Below are positions 18,046 to 26,120 of a DNA stretch of 41,835 nt, one piece after another; position 1 is the stretch's first letter; each line of letters starts with the position of its first letter. A program made the translations under genes and the position numbers. The notes under the pieces were generated by a model that saw nothing but the letters and a program-made list of their open reading frames with translations, made no database searches and was not told where the DNA came from. This DNA is from Flavobacteriales bacterium (GTDB taxonomy: Bacteria > Bacteroidota > Bacteroidia > Flavobacteriales > TMED113): assembly GCA_002718895.1 (NCBI GenBank), contig PBGD01000003.1, positions 51,174 to 93,008 of the forward strand, written 5' to 3'.

Positions 18046-19461
18046 TTACTCAAATATTTTACCTGGATTTAATATTCGGTTTGGATCAAAAATAGTTTTA
18101 ATTTCTTTTTGCACTTTTAGGTTGTTTTCACAAAAAGGGATGTCCATATATTTTTTTTGCACAAAACCAATTCCATGTTCTCCAGAAATGGTCCCACCTA
18201 AATCAACACATAATTGGAAAATTTCTCTAATAGCTTCATCAAGTATATGATTCCACTTATGATCATCTAAACCTTCTTTTAAAATATTAACATGCAAATT
18301 ACCATCACCAGCATGACCATAGCATATTGATTTAAAACTATACTTATTTCCAATAGCTTTAACTCCTGACAATAATTTAGAAAGATTAGCTCTTGGCACT
18401 ACAGTATCTTCTTCTTTATATATTGAATGAGCTTTCACAGCAAGTCCAATTGATCTTCTGACTTTCCAAAGTTTTTCTTGCTCTTCAATAGTGTCAGCAA
18501 ATAATACTTCTCCACAATCATAGTCTTGTGTTATTTGATTTATTTTGATTGCCTCTTGAAATAATTCATCTTTATTAGCTCCATCAAGTTCTATTAAAAG
18601 ATATGATTTGTCATCATTGTCTATATTAAAAGGAATATTCGCGTATTCTTTTTCTTTAACAAAAAGAATTGCATCTTTTTCCATAAACTCTATTGAAGAT
18701 GGAATAATACCATCATGCATAATTTTAGCAACAGCATCACAAGCATGAACGTTATTAAAAAATGGTATCAACATAAGTGTCTTATGCACAGGAATTGGCA
18801 ATAGTCTTACAACTGCTTGAGTAATAACAGCTAATGTCCCTTCACTACCTATAATTAACTGTGTTAAATTATAACCAGTAGCATTCTTCAAAGTATTAGC
18901 ACCAGTCCAGAACACATTTCCAGAGGGTAAAACAATTTCTAGGTTAATTACATAATTTGATGTAACACCATATTTTATAGCTTTTGGCCCACCTGCATTT
19001 AAAGCAAAATTTCCACCCAATGTACATGAACCTTTACTAGCGGGATCTGGCGGGTAAAATAAATTTAGCTCTTTTAATTTATTTTGAAAATCTTCATTAA
19101 TTAAACCTGGTTCAATGGTGGCTTGAAAATTTTTATTATCAATAGAAATAATTTTATTCATTTTTTTCATTGACAAACTTATTCCGCCATGAACAGGGAT
19201 TGCTCCTCCACTTAAACCAGTTAGTGCAGCAGATGGAGTAACAGGAATTAGATTTGCATTACAATAACTAAGAATTTTAGAAACATCATTAGTTGATTGA
19301 GGAAACACAACTAATTCAGGGGGGTAATTTAAATTTTCAGTATGATCGCTACCAAAATTTTTGCAATTTAAGCCAGTCAAAAGATTTTCAATGCCTACTA
19401 ATTCAGTAAAGAAATCTATGTCTCTTTTAGTAATCTGATTATATTTTATTGATTTATCCAT
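18046..19461 (-). CDS. GlcD-like FAD-linked 2-hydroxyacid dehydrogenase/oxidase
   Basis: This flavoprotein is of the vanillyl-alcohol oxidase fold. The PCMH FAD-binding domain (about 45-220) has VFPQSTNDVSKIL, PSAALTGLSGGAIPVHGGIS, GSCTLGGNFALNAGGP and IIGSEGTLAVIT. The FAD-oxidase C domain has CYGHAGDGNLHVNIL and GTISGEHGIGFVQKKYM. The 471 residues fit GlcD, D-lactate dehydrogenase and D-2-hydroxyglutarate dehydrogenase, which I cannot separate by eye. The expected reaction is oxidation of a D-2-hydroxyacid such as glycolate or D-lactate, with electrons passed to the respiratory chain. No GlcE or GlcF partner is adjacent. The start is divergent from the DPP IV-type peptidase, with 44 bases between them that include TAnnTTTG-like boxes. 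Confidence 0.9.
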   Translation of the reverse strand: MDKSIKYNQITKRDIDFFTELVGIENLLTGLNCKNFGSDHTENLNYPPELVVFPQSTNDVSKILSYCNANLIPVTPSAALTGLSGGAIPVHGGISLSMKKMNKIISIDNKNFQATIEPGLINEDFQNKLKELNLFYPPDPASKGSCTLGGNFALNAGGPKAIKYGVTSNYVINLEIVLPSGNVFWTGANTLKNATGYNLTQLIIGSEGTLAVITQAVVRLLPIPVHKTLMLIPFFNNVHACDAVAKIMHDGIIPSSIEFMEKDAILFVKEKEYANIPFNIDNDDKSYLLIELDGANKDELFQEAIKINQITQDYDCGEVLFADTIEEQEKLWKVRRSIGLAVKAHSIYKEEDTVVPRANLSKLLSGVKAIGNKYSFKSICYGHAGDGNLHVNILKEGLDDHKWNHILDEAIREIFQLCVDLGGTISGEHGIGFVQKKYMDIPFCENNLKVQKEIKTIFDPNRILNPGKIFE

Positions 19462-19505
19462 TTATTCAAATTTAACTAAATTAGCAAACTTAAATCTATC
19501 ATGAT

Positions 19506-21662
19506 ATGACACGAAATATATTTATTTTATTGCTTTTAACATTATCAATAAATACAATTGCTCAAAAAGAAATTTTAAAAGAAGATATTTTTCTTAACCG
19601 CACATTTTCACAGGATTGGGTATATGGATTAAAATCAATGAGTGATGGATTACATTACTCAACGTTGGAAAGAGGCGATACAACTTCAATTGATAAATAT
19701 GAATATATTACCGGAGAAAAAATTAAATCTATTGTAAAATCAAATGAAATCAATAATTTAAAAATTGATAATTACAAATTTAATCATGATGAAACACTGA
19801 TATTAATAGGTTCAGAGACTGAATCTATATATAGATACTCAAAAAAAAGTATTTTTTACGTATACAACACTGAAAGTAAACAACTCAATAAAGTCTTTGA
19901 TAAAAAAATTCAACTAGCACACTTCTCACCCGACTCAAAATATGTTTCTTATGTTTTTCGAAACAATATTTACATTTACGAAATAAATAGTGGTAAGATT
20001 CAAAAAATTACTCATAAAGGAGTTCCCAATAAAATAATTTGTGGAGGTACTGATTGGGTATATGAAGAAGAATTTGGTCTGGTTAAAGGTTATGAATGGT
20101 CCCATAATAGTCAATATATTGCATATTATACATTCAATGAGTCTAAAGTAAATGAGTTTTCCATGGATATTTTTGAAGGAAATCTCTATCCTCAACAAGA
20201 AAAATTCAAATATCCTAAAGCTGGAGAAAGAAATTCAAAAGTTAAGATTAACATCTTTGATCTGAAAAATCTAACTGATGTTGTTGCTAAGGTCAATAAA
20301 AAAACAGAATCATATTTACCAAGGATACAGTGGACTAACAAAACAAATAAATTGTTTGTACAAAGACTAAATAGACATCAAAATCACTTGGAAATTCTTA
20401 GTATTAATCCTAGTTCAGGTGAAAGCAAACTAATATATGAAGAGAAAGATAAGTATTATATTGATATTCATGATAATTTAACTTTTTATAAAGATGATAG
20501 TGGGTTTTTATGGACTAGTGAAAAGGATGGTTATAATCACATTTATCTATTTCAAATAAGCGGGAAAGAAAGACGTCAAATTACTAAAGGAAAATGGGAT
20601 GTTACAAATTTTTATGGATTTGATGAGGATAATAAAGTTCTTTATTATCAATCTAATGAAGTCTCGCCGCTTGCAAAAGATGTATACAGAATAAATATTT
20701 GGGGAAAGAGTAAAAAAAAGCTATCTGATTTAAAAGGAACTAATAATGCTTCTTTTAGTAAAAATTATTCTTACTTTATCAATACTAATTCAAATGCAAA
20801 TACTCCCAACACAATCAACTTACACAATGTGCAAGGTCAAAAGATTAGAACAATTAAAAATTCGCAACAGCTTAGGGAAACATTGAAAAATTATGATTTG
20901 GGAGAAAAAGAGTTTTTCAATTTTAAAACAGAGCAAGGCACTAAACTTAATGGCTGGATGATGAAACCAGCAAACTTTGATTCAAAAAAGAAATATCCTG
21001 TTTTAATGTATGTATATGGTGGACCTGGATCTCAAACTGTTACTGATTCTTGGGGGGGTAACTATATGTGGTGTCAACTACTACTTCAAAAAGGATATAT
21101 AGTAGTTTCAATAGATAATAGAGGCACTGGTGGTAGAGGAGCAAAATTTAAAAAATGTACATATAAAGAACTAGGTAAACTAGAAACAATTGATCAAATT
21201 GAAGGTGCAAAATATCTAGCTAATTTAAAATATATAGATCCAACTAGAATTGGAATATGGGGTTGGAGCTATGGTGGATATATGTCATCTCTTTGCATTT
21301 TGAAGGGTTCAACTTTTTTTAAAACTGCTATTGCTGTTGCTCCTGTCACAAATTGGAGATTCTATGATACAATTTACACAGAAAGATATATGCAAACACC
21401 CGATGAAAATCCTAATGGGTATGATTTAAATTCACCCATTAATCATGTAGATTCACTATCAGGAAATTATTTTTTGATCCACGGATCAGCAGATGATAAT
21501 GTGCATGTACAAAACACTTACGAAATGGTTAATGCGTTGGTAAAAGCAAACAAGCAATTTGATTTGTTTATTTACCCTGACAAAAATCACAGCATATATG
21601 GTGGGAATACTAGATTACATTTATTCACTCAGATTACTGATTATATTATTAAAAATCTGTAA
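19506..21662 (+). CDS. dipeptidyl peptidase IV-type serine peptidase (S9B)
   Basis: This is a secreted or periplasmic prolyl oligopeptidase-family enzyme that removes dipeptides from peptide N-termini. A signal peptide (1-19, ending NTIAQ) is followed by the eight-bladed propeller (about 90-470). The propeller contains the Glu pair motif DWVYEEEFG that reads the substrate N-terminus. The alpha/beta hydrolase domain follows. The catalytic triad is Ser588 in GWSYGGYMS, Asp664 in HGSADDNV and His695 in DKNHSI. The 718 residues match bacterial DPP IV. The POT peptide transporter starts 34 bases downstream, which suggests the released dipeptides are taken up by the next gene product. Confidence 0.94.
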   Translation: MTRNIFILLLLTLSINTIAQKEILKEDIFLNRTFSQDWVYGLKSMSDGLHYSTLERGDTTSIDKYEYITGEKIKSIVKSNEINNLKIDNYKFNHDETLILIGSETESIYRYSKKSIFYVYNTESKQLNKVFDKKIQLAHFSPDSKYVSYVFRNNIYIYEINSGKIQKITHKGVPNKIICGGTDWVYEEEFGLVKGYEWSHNSQYIAYYTFNESKVNEFSMDIFEGNLYPQQEKFKYPKAGERNSKVKINIFDLKNLTDVVAKVNKKTESYLPRIQWTNKTNKLFVQRLNRHQNHLEILSINPSSGESKLIYEEKDKYYIDIHDNLTFYKDDSGFLWTSEKDGYNHIYLFQISGKERRQITKGKWDVTNFYGFDEDNKVLYYQSNEVSPLAKDVYRINIWGKSKKKLSDLKGTNNASFSKNYSYFINTNSNANTPNTINLHNVQGQKIRTIKNSQQLRETLKNYDLGEKEFFNFKTEQGTKLNGWMMKPANFDSKKKYPVLMYVYGGPGSQTVTDSWGGNYMWCQLLLQKGYIVVSIDNRGTGGRGAKFKKCTYKELGKLETIDQIEGAKYLANLKYIDPTRIGIWGWSYGGYMSSLCILKGSTFFKTAIAVAPVTNWRFYDTIYTERYMQTPDENPNGYDLNSPINHVDSLSGNYFLIHGSADDNVHVQNTYEMVNALVKANKQFDLFIYPDKNHSIYGGNTRLHLFTQITDYIIKNL

Positions 21663-21696
21663 TTTTGGAAATCAAAACATTTAAATACTTTATACA

Positions 21697-23301
21697 ATGG
21701 GACAAATAATTGGATATGTTCTTTTTACAGTGGTTGCTGTACTTGGAGCAAAATGGTTTATAGAAAAAGATGGTCATCCTAAAGGGCTATTTTATTTATT
21801 TTTTGCAGAAATGTGGGAGAGATTTAGTTTTTATGGTATGAGAGCTTTATTAGTTCTATACATTATAAAAGACTACATGTCAAGCTTAGAAAACAATGAA
21901 GAAATTGCATATGGTATTTATGCTGCTTACGGAGCTCTTGTATATGCTACCCCTTTACTTGGTGGGTTCATTGCCGATAAGTTTATTGGATATAGAAAAG
22001 CTATTATGCTTGGAGGAGTATTAATGGCACTTGGTCATTTCTTTATGGCTTTCCCAACTGATTTATTCTTTTATGGAGCTCTTGGATTACTGATTGCGGG
22101 AAATGGATTTTTTAAACCTAATATTTCTTCACTAGTTGGCTCACTGTATAAAGAAGGTGACATAAAAAGAGATTCTGGTTTTACAATATTCTATATGGGT
22201 ATTAATCTAGGTGCAGCAGTAGCACCATTATTATGTGGATATATTGGTGCCGAATGGGGATGGCACTACGGATTTGGACTTGCTGGCATTGGTATGCTAG
22301 CCGGCGTGGTAGTATTTTGGGATGGTATTAGAAAAGGTGTTTTTGGAGATAAAGGTCTGCAACCTGAAGAATATAAAAACAAAACTTACTTTAATTTAAG
22401 TGTAGAAAAACTTGTTTGGATACTTGGTTGTCTTATTGTTCCTATTTCAGCTTATTTGATACTCTTAGAAGCAGGGGGAACTAATTTTCTTGGCTCTATA
22501 ATTAATATTTTACTTTTAATATCAGTGGGTTATGCCGGATTTTTAATGTATGAAAATTATAAAAAAGGCGAGCCTGCAGTTGCCAACAAAATTGGCTCTA
22601 TCTTAATCTTAGCTGTACTTTGTGCTGTTTTTTGGGCATGCTTTGAACAAGCTGGAAGCTCTATAGTGGTATGGGCTGACAAATGCATGAATCTAGGTTT
22701 TATGGTTGATGCATCTCAAACAAATGCAATTAATCCAGCATACATTATATTTTTAGCATTTCCTTTTGCATTATTATGGCAAAAACTTGACCTCTGGAAA
22801 AAGAACCCAAATACACCAAAGAAATTTGCTTTAGGTGTTGGTTTTTTAGGTTTAGGTTTCTTAGTTTTTGCATATAGTGTTAATTTTATTAATGAAGCAG
22901 GCAAATTACCTTTTTCAACACTTTGGATTGGATGGTTATTAATTACAACAGGTGAATTATGCTTGTCTCCAATTGGACTATCAAAGGTAACACAATTAAG
23001 CCCAAAAAAATCTATTGCTTTTTTCATGGGACTATGGTTTTTGTCTTCAACTGTTGCCCACTATATAGCTGGTGCACTAGCAAAACTCACAACAACTGGA
23101 GAAAAAACATCATCCTCAGGTATTCTTGGTAAATTAAACAATATGCTTTTCAATGGAGTAGACATGAATGCAAATGGTGTAGCTGAAGCTATGATTTACA
23201 ATGATTTATTTGGTAAAATTGGATTTATTACAATAGGAATTGCAATTTTGACTCTAATTGTTTCACCAATTATTAAAAAATTAATGGGTGATGTACATTA
23301 A
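21697..23301 (+). CDS. POT/PTR2 family proton-coupled oligopeptide transporter
   Basis: This inner-membrane proton-driven symporter imports di- and tripeptides. The 534-residue protein has about 14 hydrophobic helices. The POT signature EMWERFSFYG (Glu38, Glu41, Arg42) lies on the first family helix, and FTIFYMGINLGAAVAPLL is the second PTR2 signature. An extra N-terminal helix (about 3-19) precedes the core. It lies between a DPP IV-type peptidase and a thioredoxin-like gene on the same strand, overlapping the latter by 14 bases. The arrangement fits extracellular peptide breakdown followed by uptake. Confidence 0.95.
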   Translation: MGQIIGYVLFTVVAVLGAKWFIEKDGHPKGLFYLFFAEMWERFSFYGMRALLVLYIIKDYMSSLENNEEIAYGIYAAYGALVYATPLLGGFIADKFIGYRKAIMLGGVLMALGHFFMAFPTDLFFYGALGLLIAGNGFFKPNISSLVGSLYKEGDIKRDSGFTIFYMGINLGAAVAPLLCGYIGAEWGWHYGFGLAGIGMLAGVVVFWDGIRKGVFGDKGLQPEEYKNKTYFNLSVEKLVWILGCLIVPISAYLILLEAGGTNFLGSIINILLLISVGYAGFLMYENYKKGEPAVANKIGSILILAVLCAVFWACFEQAGSSIVVWADKCMNLGFMVDASQTNAINPAYIIFLAFPFALLWQKLDLWKKNPNTPKKFALGVGFLGLGFLVFAYSVNFINEAGKLPFSTLWIGWLLITTGELCLSPIGLSKVTQLSPKKSIAFFMGLWFLSSTVAHYIAGALAKLTTTGEKTSSSGILGKLNNMLFNGVDMNANGVAEAMIYNDLFGKIGFITIGIAILTLIVSPIIKKLMGDVH

Positions 23302-23791
23302 AAAAATACTAATTTATTGTTTATTCTCATTTTGCTTTTTCGTTTCTCACGGACAGAATAATAACGATTGGCTTATTCAATATGAAGAGGTATATCAAAA
23401 GTCTATTAGTGAGAACAAGCCTATATTAGCAAATTTTACAGGAAGTGATTGGTGTGGTTGGTGCAAAAAATTAAAAAAAGCTGTTTTTGATACAGAAATA
23501 TTTAAAAAATGGGCAAAAGAAAATGTTATATTGTTCGAGTTAGATTACCCAAGACGTAGTGCTCAAGATCCTGAAATAAAAATACAAAATGAACAATTGC
23601 GTCAAACATTTCAACAGTATGTAAGAGGTTATCCAACTGTTCTAATTTTTAAAGTAGAAAGAACTTTTGGGGAAGACGGAAAAAGAGATAAAGATAATAT
23701 TGAATTGTATGCTGGCAAATTAGGCTATATGCCTACTCCTTCAAGCTTTATTGAAAAAGCAAGTAATATAATTGAAGCTAATAAAAAATAA
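23288..23791 (+). CDS. exported thioredoxin family protein
   Basis: This is a periplasmic thioredoxin-fold protein of 167 residues. A signal peptide (about 1-22, ending VSHGQ) is followed by WLIQYEEVYQKSISENKPIL, typical of the thioredoxin_7/DUF255-like subgroup. The active site is SDWCGWCKKL with Cys56 and Cys59. The cis-proline strand is RGYPTVLIFK. It starts inside the end of the POT gene (14-base overlap) and so belongs to the peptide-use operon. A thiol-redox or chaperone role for exported peptidases is possible but unproven. tRNA-His follows on the other strand. Confidence 0.88.
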   Translation: MMYIKKILIYCLFSFCFFVSHGQNNNDWLIQYEEVYQKSISENKPILANFTGSDWCGWCKKLKKAVFDTEIFKKWAKENVILFELDYPRRSAQDPEIKIQNEQLRQTFQQYVRGYPTVLIFKVERTFGEDGKRDKDNIELYAGKLGYMPTPSSFIEKASNIIEANKK

Positions 23792-23805
23792 AGGTTAGGT
23801 ATTTG

Positions 23806-23880
23806 GGTGGCTAATGGGACTCGAACCCACGACCCTCGGTACCACAAACCGATGCTCTAACCAACTGAGCTATAGCCACC
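23806..23880 (-). tRNA. tRNA-His (GTG anticodon)
   Basis: The 75-base gene folds as a complete cloverleaf on the minus strand. The anticodon stem TCGGT/ACCGA encloses the loop TTGTGGT, so the anticodon is GTG. The acceptor has eight pairs (GGTGGCTA with TAGCCACC), including the extra G at -1 paired with C73 that identifies histidine tRNA. The T loop is TTCGAGT. The 3' CCA is not encoded. It sits alone between the peptide operon and the flippase gene. Confidence 0.97.
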
Positions 23881-23892
23881 ATAATTATGCTG

Positions 23893-23900
23893 CAAATATA
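23893..23900 (-). promoter_or_regulatory. candidate -7 promoter element of tRNA-His
   Basis: TATATTTG on the minus strand matches the Bacteroidota TAnnTTTG element. It ends 12 bases before the mature tRNA 5' end, a sensible distance for a short tRNA leader. No exact TTG is found at the -33 position; the region there reads TTAGTTTA, so the match is only partial. Confidence 0.45.
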
Positions 23901-23927
23901 GATAAAGTGATTAAACTAAAATAAAAA

Positions 23928-25457
23928 ATGTGGCAAATAATTAATTATCTTAAACACACATTGAAACACAAATTGCTTTTTTGGAATACCAAAAATATAA
24001 AAGCAAAGCTTGTAGAATATGGACCCACTTTTCTTATAATTCTTATTATTGTAGAATTAATTGAACACTTAGGCTTACCAACCTTATTCTATTATTTAGG
24101 CAATAATGTTCATGATTTATTTTACTTACTTATTCCTGCTCCATTATTAATTTGCTTACATTTTCTTACAACTCCAATTATATTCTTTATTTATATATAT
24201 TTTTCTAAAAAGAAAAAGCCATTTTCCGAATTTTTCAAAAACACATTAAAATTAATCACTAGTATTTCTATTGCTCAATTTATTCCAATATTAATTACTC
24301 CATTACTAACTCAATTCTTTACTCCTGAAAATTTTGGTGCTTATGGAGCCTATATCAGTATTTGTACAATATTTGGGATCGTAGCTAGTGGTAAGTTTGA
24401 TACTGCTATTATGCTGCCAAAACAAAAATTAGATGCTATCAATCTTTTGTTTTTATCTTTATTCATGGCAAGTATTTTCTCTGTAATATTCTTTTCATTA
24501 CTAAATATTTTTAAGGGTTCAATAATAGAAATTACAAAATCAAAATTTCTTTATCAGCACTATTACATTATTCCAATTAGTATTTTTTTAATTTCAGCCA
24601 ACATTTCTATTACAACATGGCTTAACAGAGTTAAAAACTATAACACCATTGCACAACAAAATATCTTAAAGTCTTCATCTAATGCCTTTACATCATTATT
24701 TCTAGGAGTAAAAAATATTAGTTCAGGACTTATTTTGGGCCACCTGACATCAATCATACTTATAAGTATCTGGAATATTAGTTACTTAATCAAAAAGTTA
24801 AATATAGGTGATTTAAACATGATTTTAATTAGGAGAAATTTTAAAAATTATATAGACTTTTTCAAATTTTCTACATTATCAAGTTTGTTTAACTCATTCT
24901 CGAACTTAGGAATGACTACATTAATAATTATTTTTTTTGGACCTAAAACAGCTGGATTATATTTCTTGGCTGAAAAACTAGTTGCTATTCCCATATCATT
25001 TATCACAAATTCTGTCTCACAAGTTTATTTTCAAAAAGCAAGTAAATTATTCTATACTAATAAAGTTGAATTACTAAACCTGACTAACAAAATTCAAAAA
25101 AATATTTTCTTTCTTATCTTTCCATTTTTAATAGTTGCATCCATTTGGGGCGATGATATTTTTTCCATATTTGGAAATGAATGGAAACAAGCTGGTATAA
25201 TTCTAAAATATTTTACAGCTTTTATTTTGTTAAAAAACTTATACTCACCAATTAGTCATATTGGAGATATCTTAAGTAAACAAAAGCTTTTACTTATTTT
25301 CAATGTCAGTTTGTTTTTATGCCAATTAATTACATTTTACTTTTTCAAAGATTGTAATAACATAAAACCTGCGCTATTAACTGCATCATTTTTAGGTGCA
25401 ATACATTATTTGATTTTAAATATTTACATGAAAAAAGAATTAATTAAAAAATTATGA
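23928..25457 (+). CDS. Wzx-like oligosaccharide flippase with N-terminal extension
   Basis: This polytopic membrane protein of 509 residues belongs to the polysaccharide transporter/MVF superfamily. It is expected to flip lipid-linked O-antigen or capsule units across the inner membrane. The family start is recognisable at LITSISIAQFIPILITPLLT followed by FTPENFGAYGAYIS, but it begins only near residue 108. The central FGPKTAGLYFLAEKLVAIPISF is also typical. The first 100 residues add an amphipathic basic stretch and two or three extra hydrophobic segments not expected in Wzx. No ATG occurs near the family start, so the extension seems genuine. The acyltransferase gene overlaps its end by 4 bases. 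Confidence 0.82.
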   Translation: MWQIINYLKHTLKHKLLFWNTKNIKAKLVEYGPTFLIILIIVELIEHLGLPTLFYYLGNNVHDLFYLLIPAPLLICLHFLTTPIIFFIYIYFSKKKKPFSEFFKNTLKLITSISIAQFIPILITPLLTQFFTPENFGAYGAYISICTIFGIVASGKFDTAIMLPKQKLDAINLLFLSLFMASIFSVIFFSLLNIFKGSIIEITKSKFLYQHYYIIPISIFLISANISITTWLNRVKNYNTIAQQNILKSSSNAFTSLFLGVKNISSGLILGHLTSIILISIWNISYLIKKLNIGDLNMILIRRNFKNYIDFFKFSTLSSLFNSFSNLGMTTLIIIFFGPKTAGLYFLAEKLVAIPISFITNSVSQVYFQKASKLFYTNKVELLNLTNKIQKNIFFLIFPFLIVASIWGDDIFSIFGNEWKQAGIILKYFTAFILLKNLYSPISHIGDILSKQKLLLIFNVSLFLCQLITFYFFKDCNNIKPALLTASFLGAIHYLILNIYMKKELIKKL

Positions 25458-26041
25458 ATTATATACTTAAATCAGTAGCAGTATTTTTTGACAACTCGTT
25501 ATTTAAATGGCTAGTAAAATGGTTTTATCCTGAATATAAAAGACCTATAGGCTATCTCTATAATTTCCAAGTTTTAAAAAGATATTTTTTTATGCAAAAA
25601 GTCATGGGGTTTAATAGAAACATTCGATGGCCCGTAGATTTTAGAAGTAAAATTCTTGGTGCAGAACATATTAAAAAAGGAATTATATGTGACCCCGGTG
25701 ATAATATTGGTGTATATATTAATGCATACGGTGGTTTGAAAATTGGAAATAATGTTGCAATAGGTGCTAATACAATTATCAGCACAACTAATCATAGTAT
25801 ATATGATCACAGAAAAATAACAAAAAAACAGGGTGTTGTAATAGGAAATAATGTATGGATTGCTGCTAATTGCTCAATACTAGCTGGTGTAAATATCGGA
25901 GATAATGTTACAATAGGTGCAGGTTGTACAATAAGAAATGATATACCATCAAACAGCTTAGTAATTCAACAAGAAAACAGTAATAAAATAATAGAAAAAA
26001 AACCATATGAATGGGATTGGAAAAAAGAAAAATTAATCTAA
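25454..26041 (+). CDS. hexapeptide-repeat acyltransferase (LbetaH)
   Basis: This is a cytoplasmic acyltransferase of 195 residues, probably an O-acetyltransferase acting on a surface sugar. The left-handed beta-helix is shown by hexapeptide repeats in YGGLKIGNNVAIGANTIIST and again in GVVIGNNVWIAANCSILAGV. VNIGDNVTIGAGCTI follows. The likely catalytic His lies in the loop STTNHSIYDH. About 60 N-terminal residues form a basic, aromatic-rich helix region. The ATGA overlap with the flippase gene argues that both serve the same glycan. No other glycan genes, such as glycosyltransferases or a polymerase, are next to the pair. Confidence 0.87.
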   Translation: MNYILKSVAVFFDNSLFKWLVKWFYPEYKRPIGYLYNFQVLKRYFFMQKVMGFNRNIRWPVDFRSKILGAEHIKKGIICDPGDNIGVYINAYGGLKIGNNVAIGANTIISTTNHSIYDHRKITKKQGVVIGNNVWIAANCSILAGVNIGDNVTIGAGCTIRNDIPSNSLVIQQENSNKIIEKKPYEWDWKKEKLI

Positions 26042-26120
26042 TTCTCATCTTTTTTTACTAAATTGTAATACTATATAAATAGTTTACTCAACTAACCCCT
26101 AACAAATAAGAATATTAAAC

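Noticed and set aside
1673-19461. A possible 2-hydroxyglutarate system made of LhgO, the GlcD-like oxidase and an IDH1-type enzyme with Arg132
   Set aside because: The three genes are far apart on different transcripts, the Arg is the normal wild-type residue, and the GlcD-like substrate is not determined. Nothing ties them together beyond being in one window.
19462-19505. Two TAnnTTTG-like boxes on the minus strand before the GlcD-like gene
   Set aside because: TAAGTTTG (19492-19485) and TAAATTTG (19474-19467) match the -7 consensus, but neither has a TTG at the right distance and the second is too close to the start codon. Such 8-mers are common in this AT-rich DNA.
23806-26041. Glycan genes beside tRNA-His as a tRNA-targeted genomic island
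   Set aside because: Islands insert at the 3' end of a tRNA gene, but the glycan genes lie at the 5' side. There is no integrase, no repeat of the tRNA end and no shift in composition.
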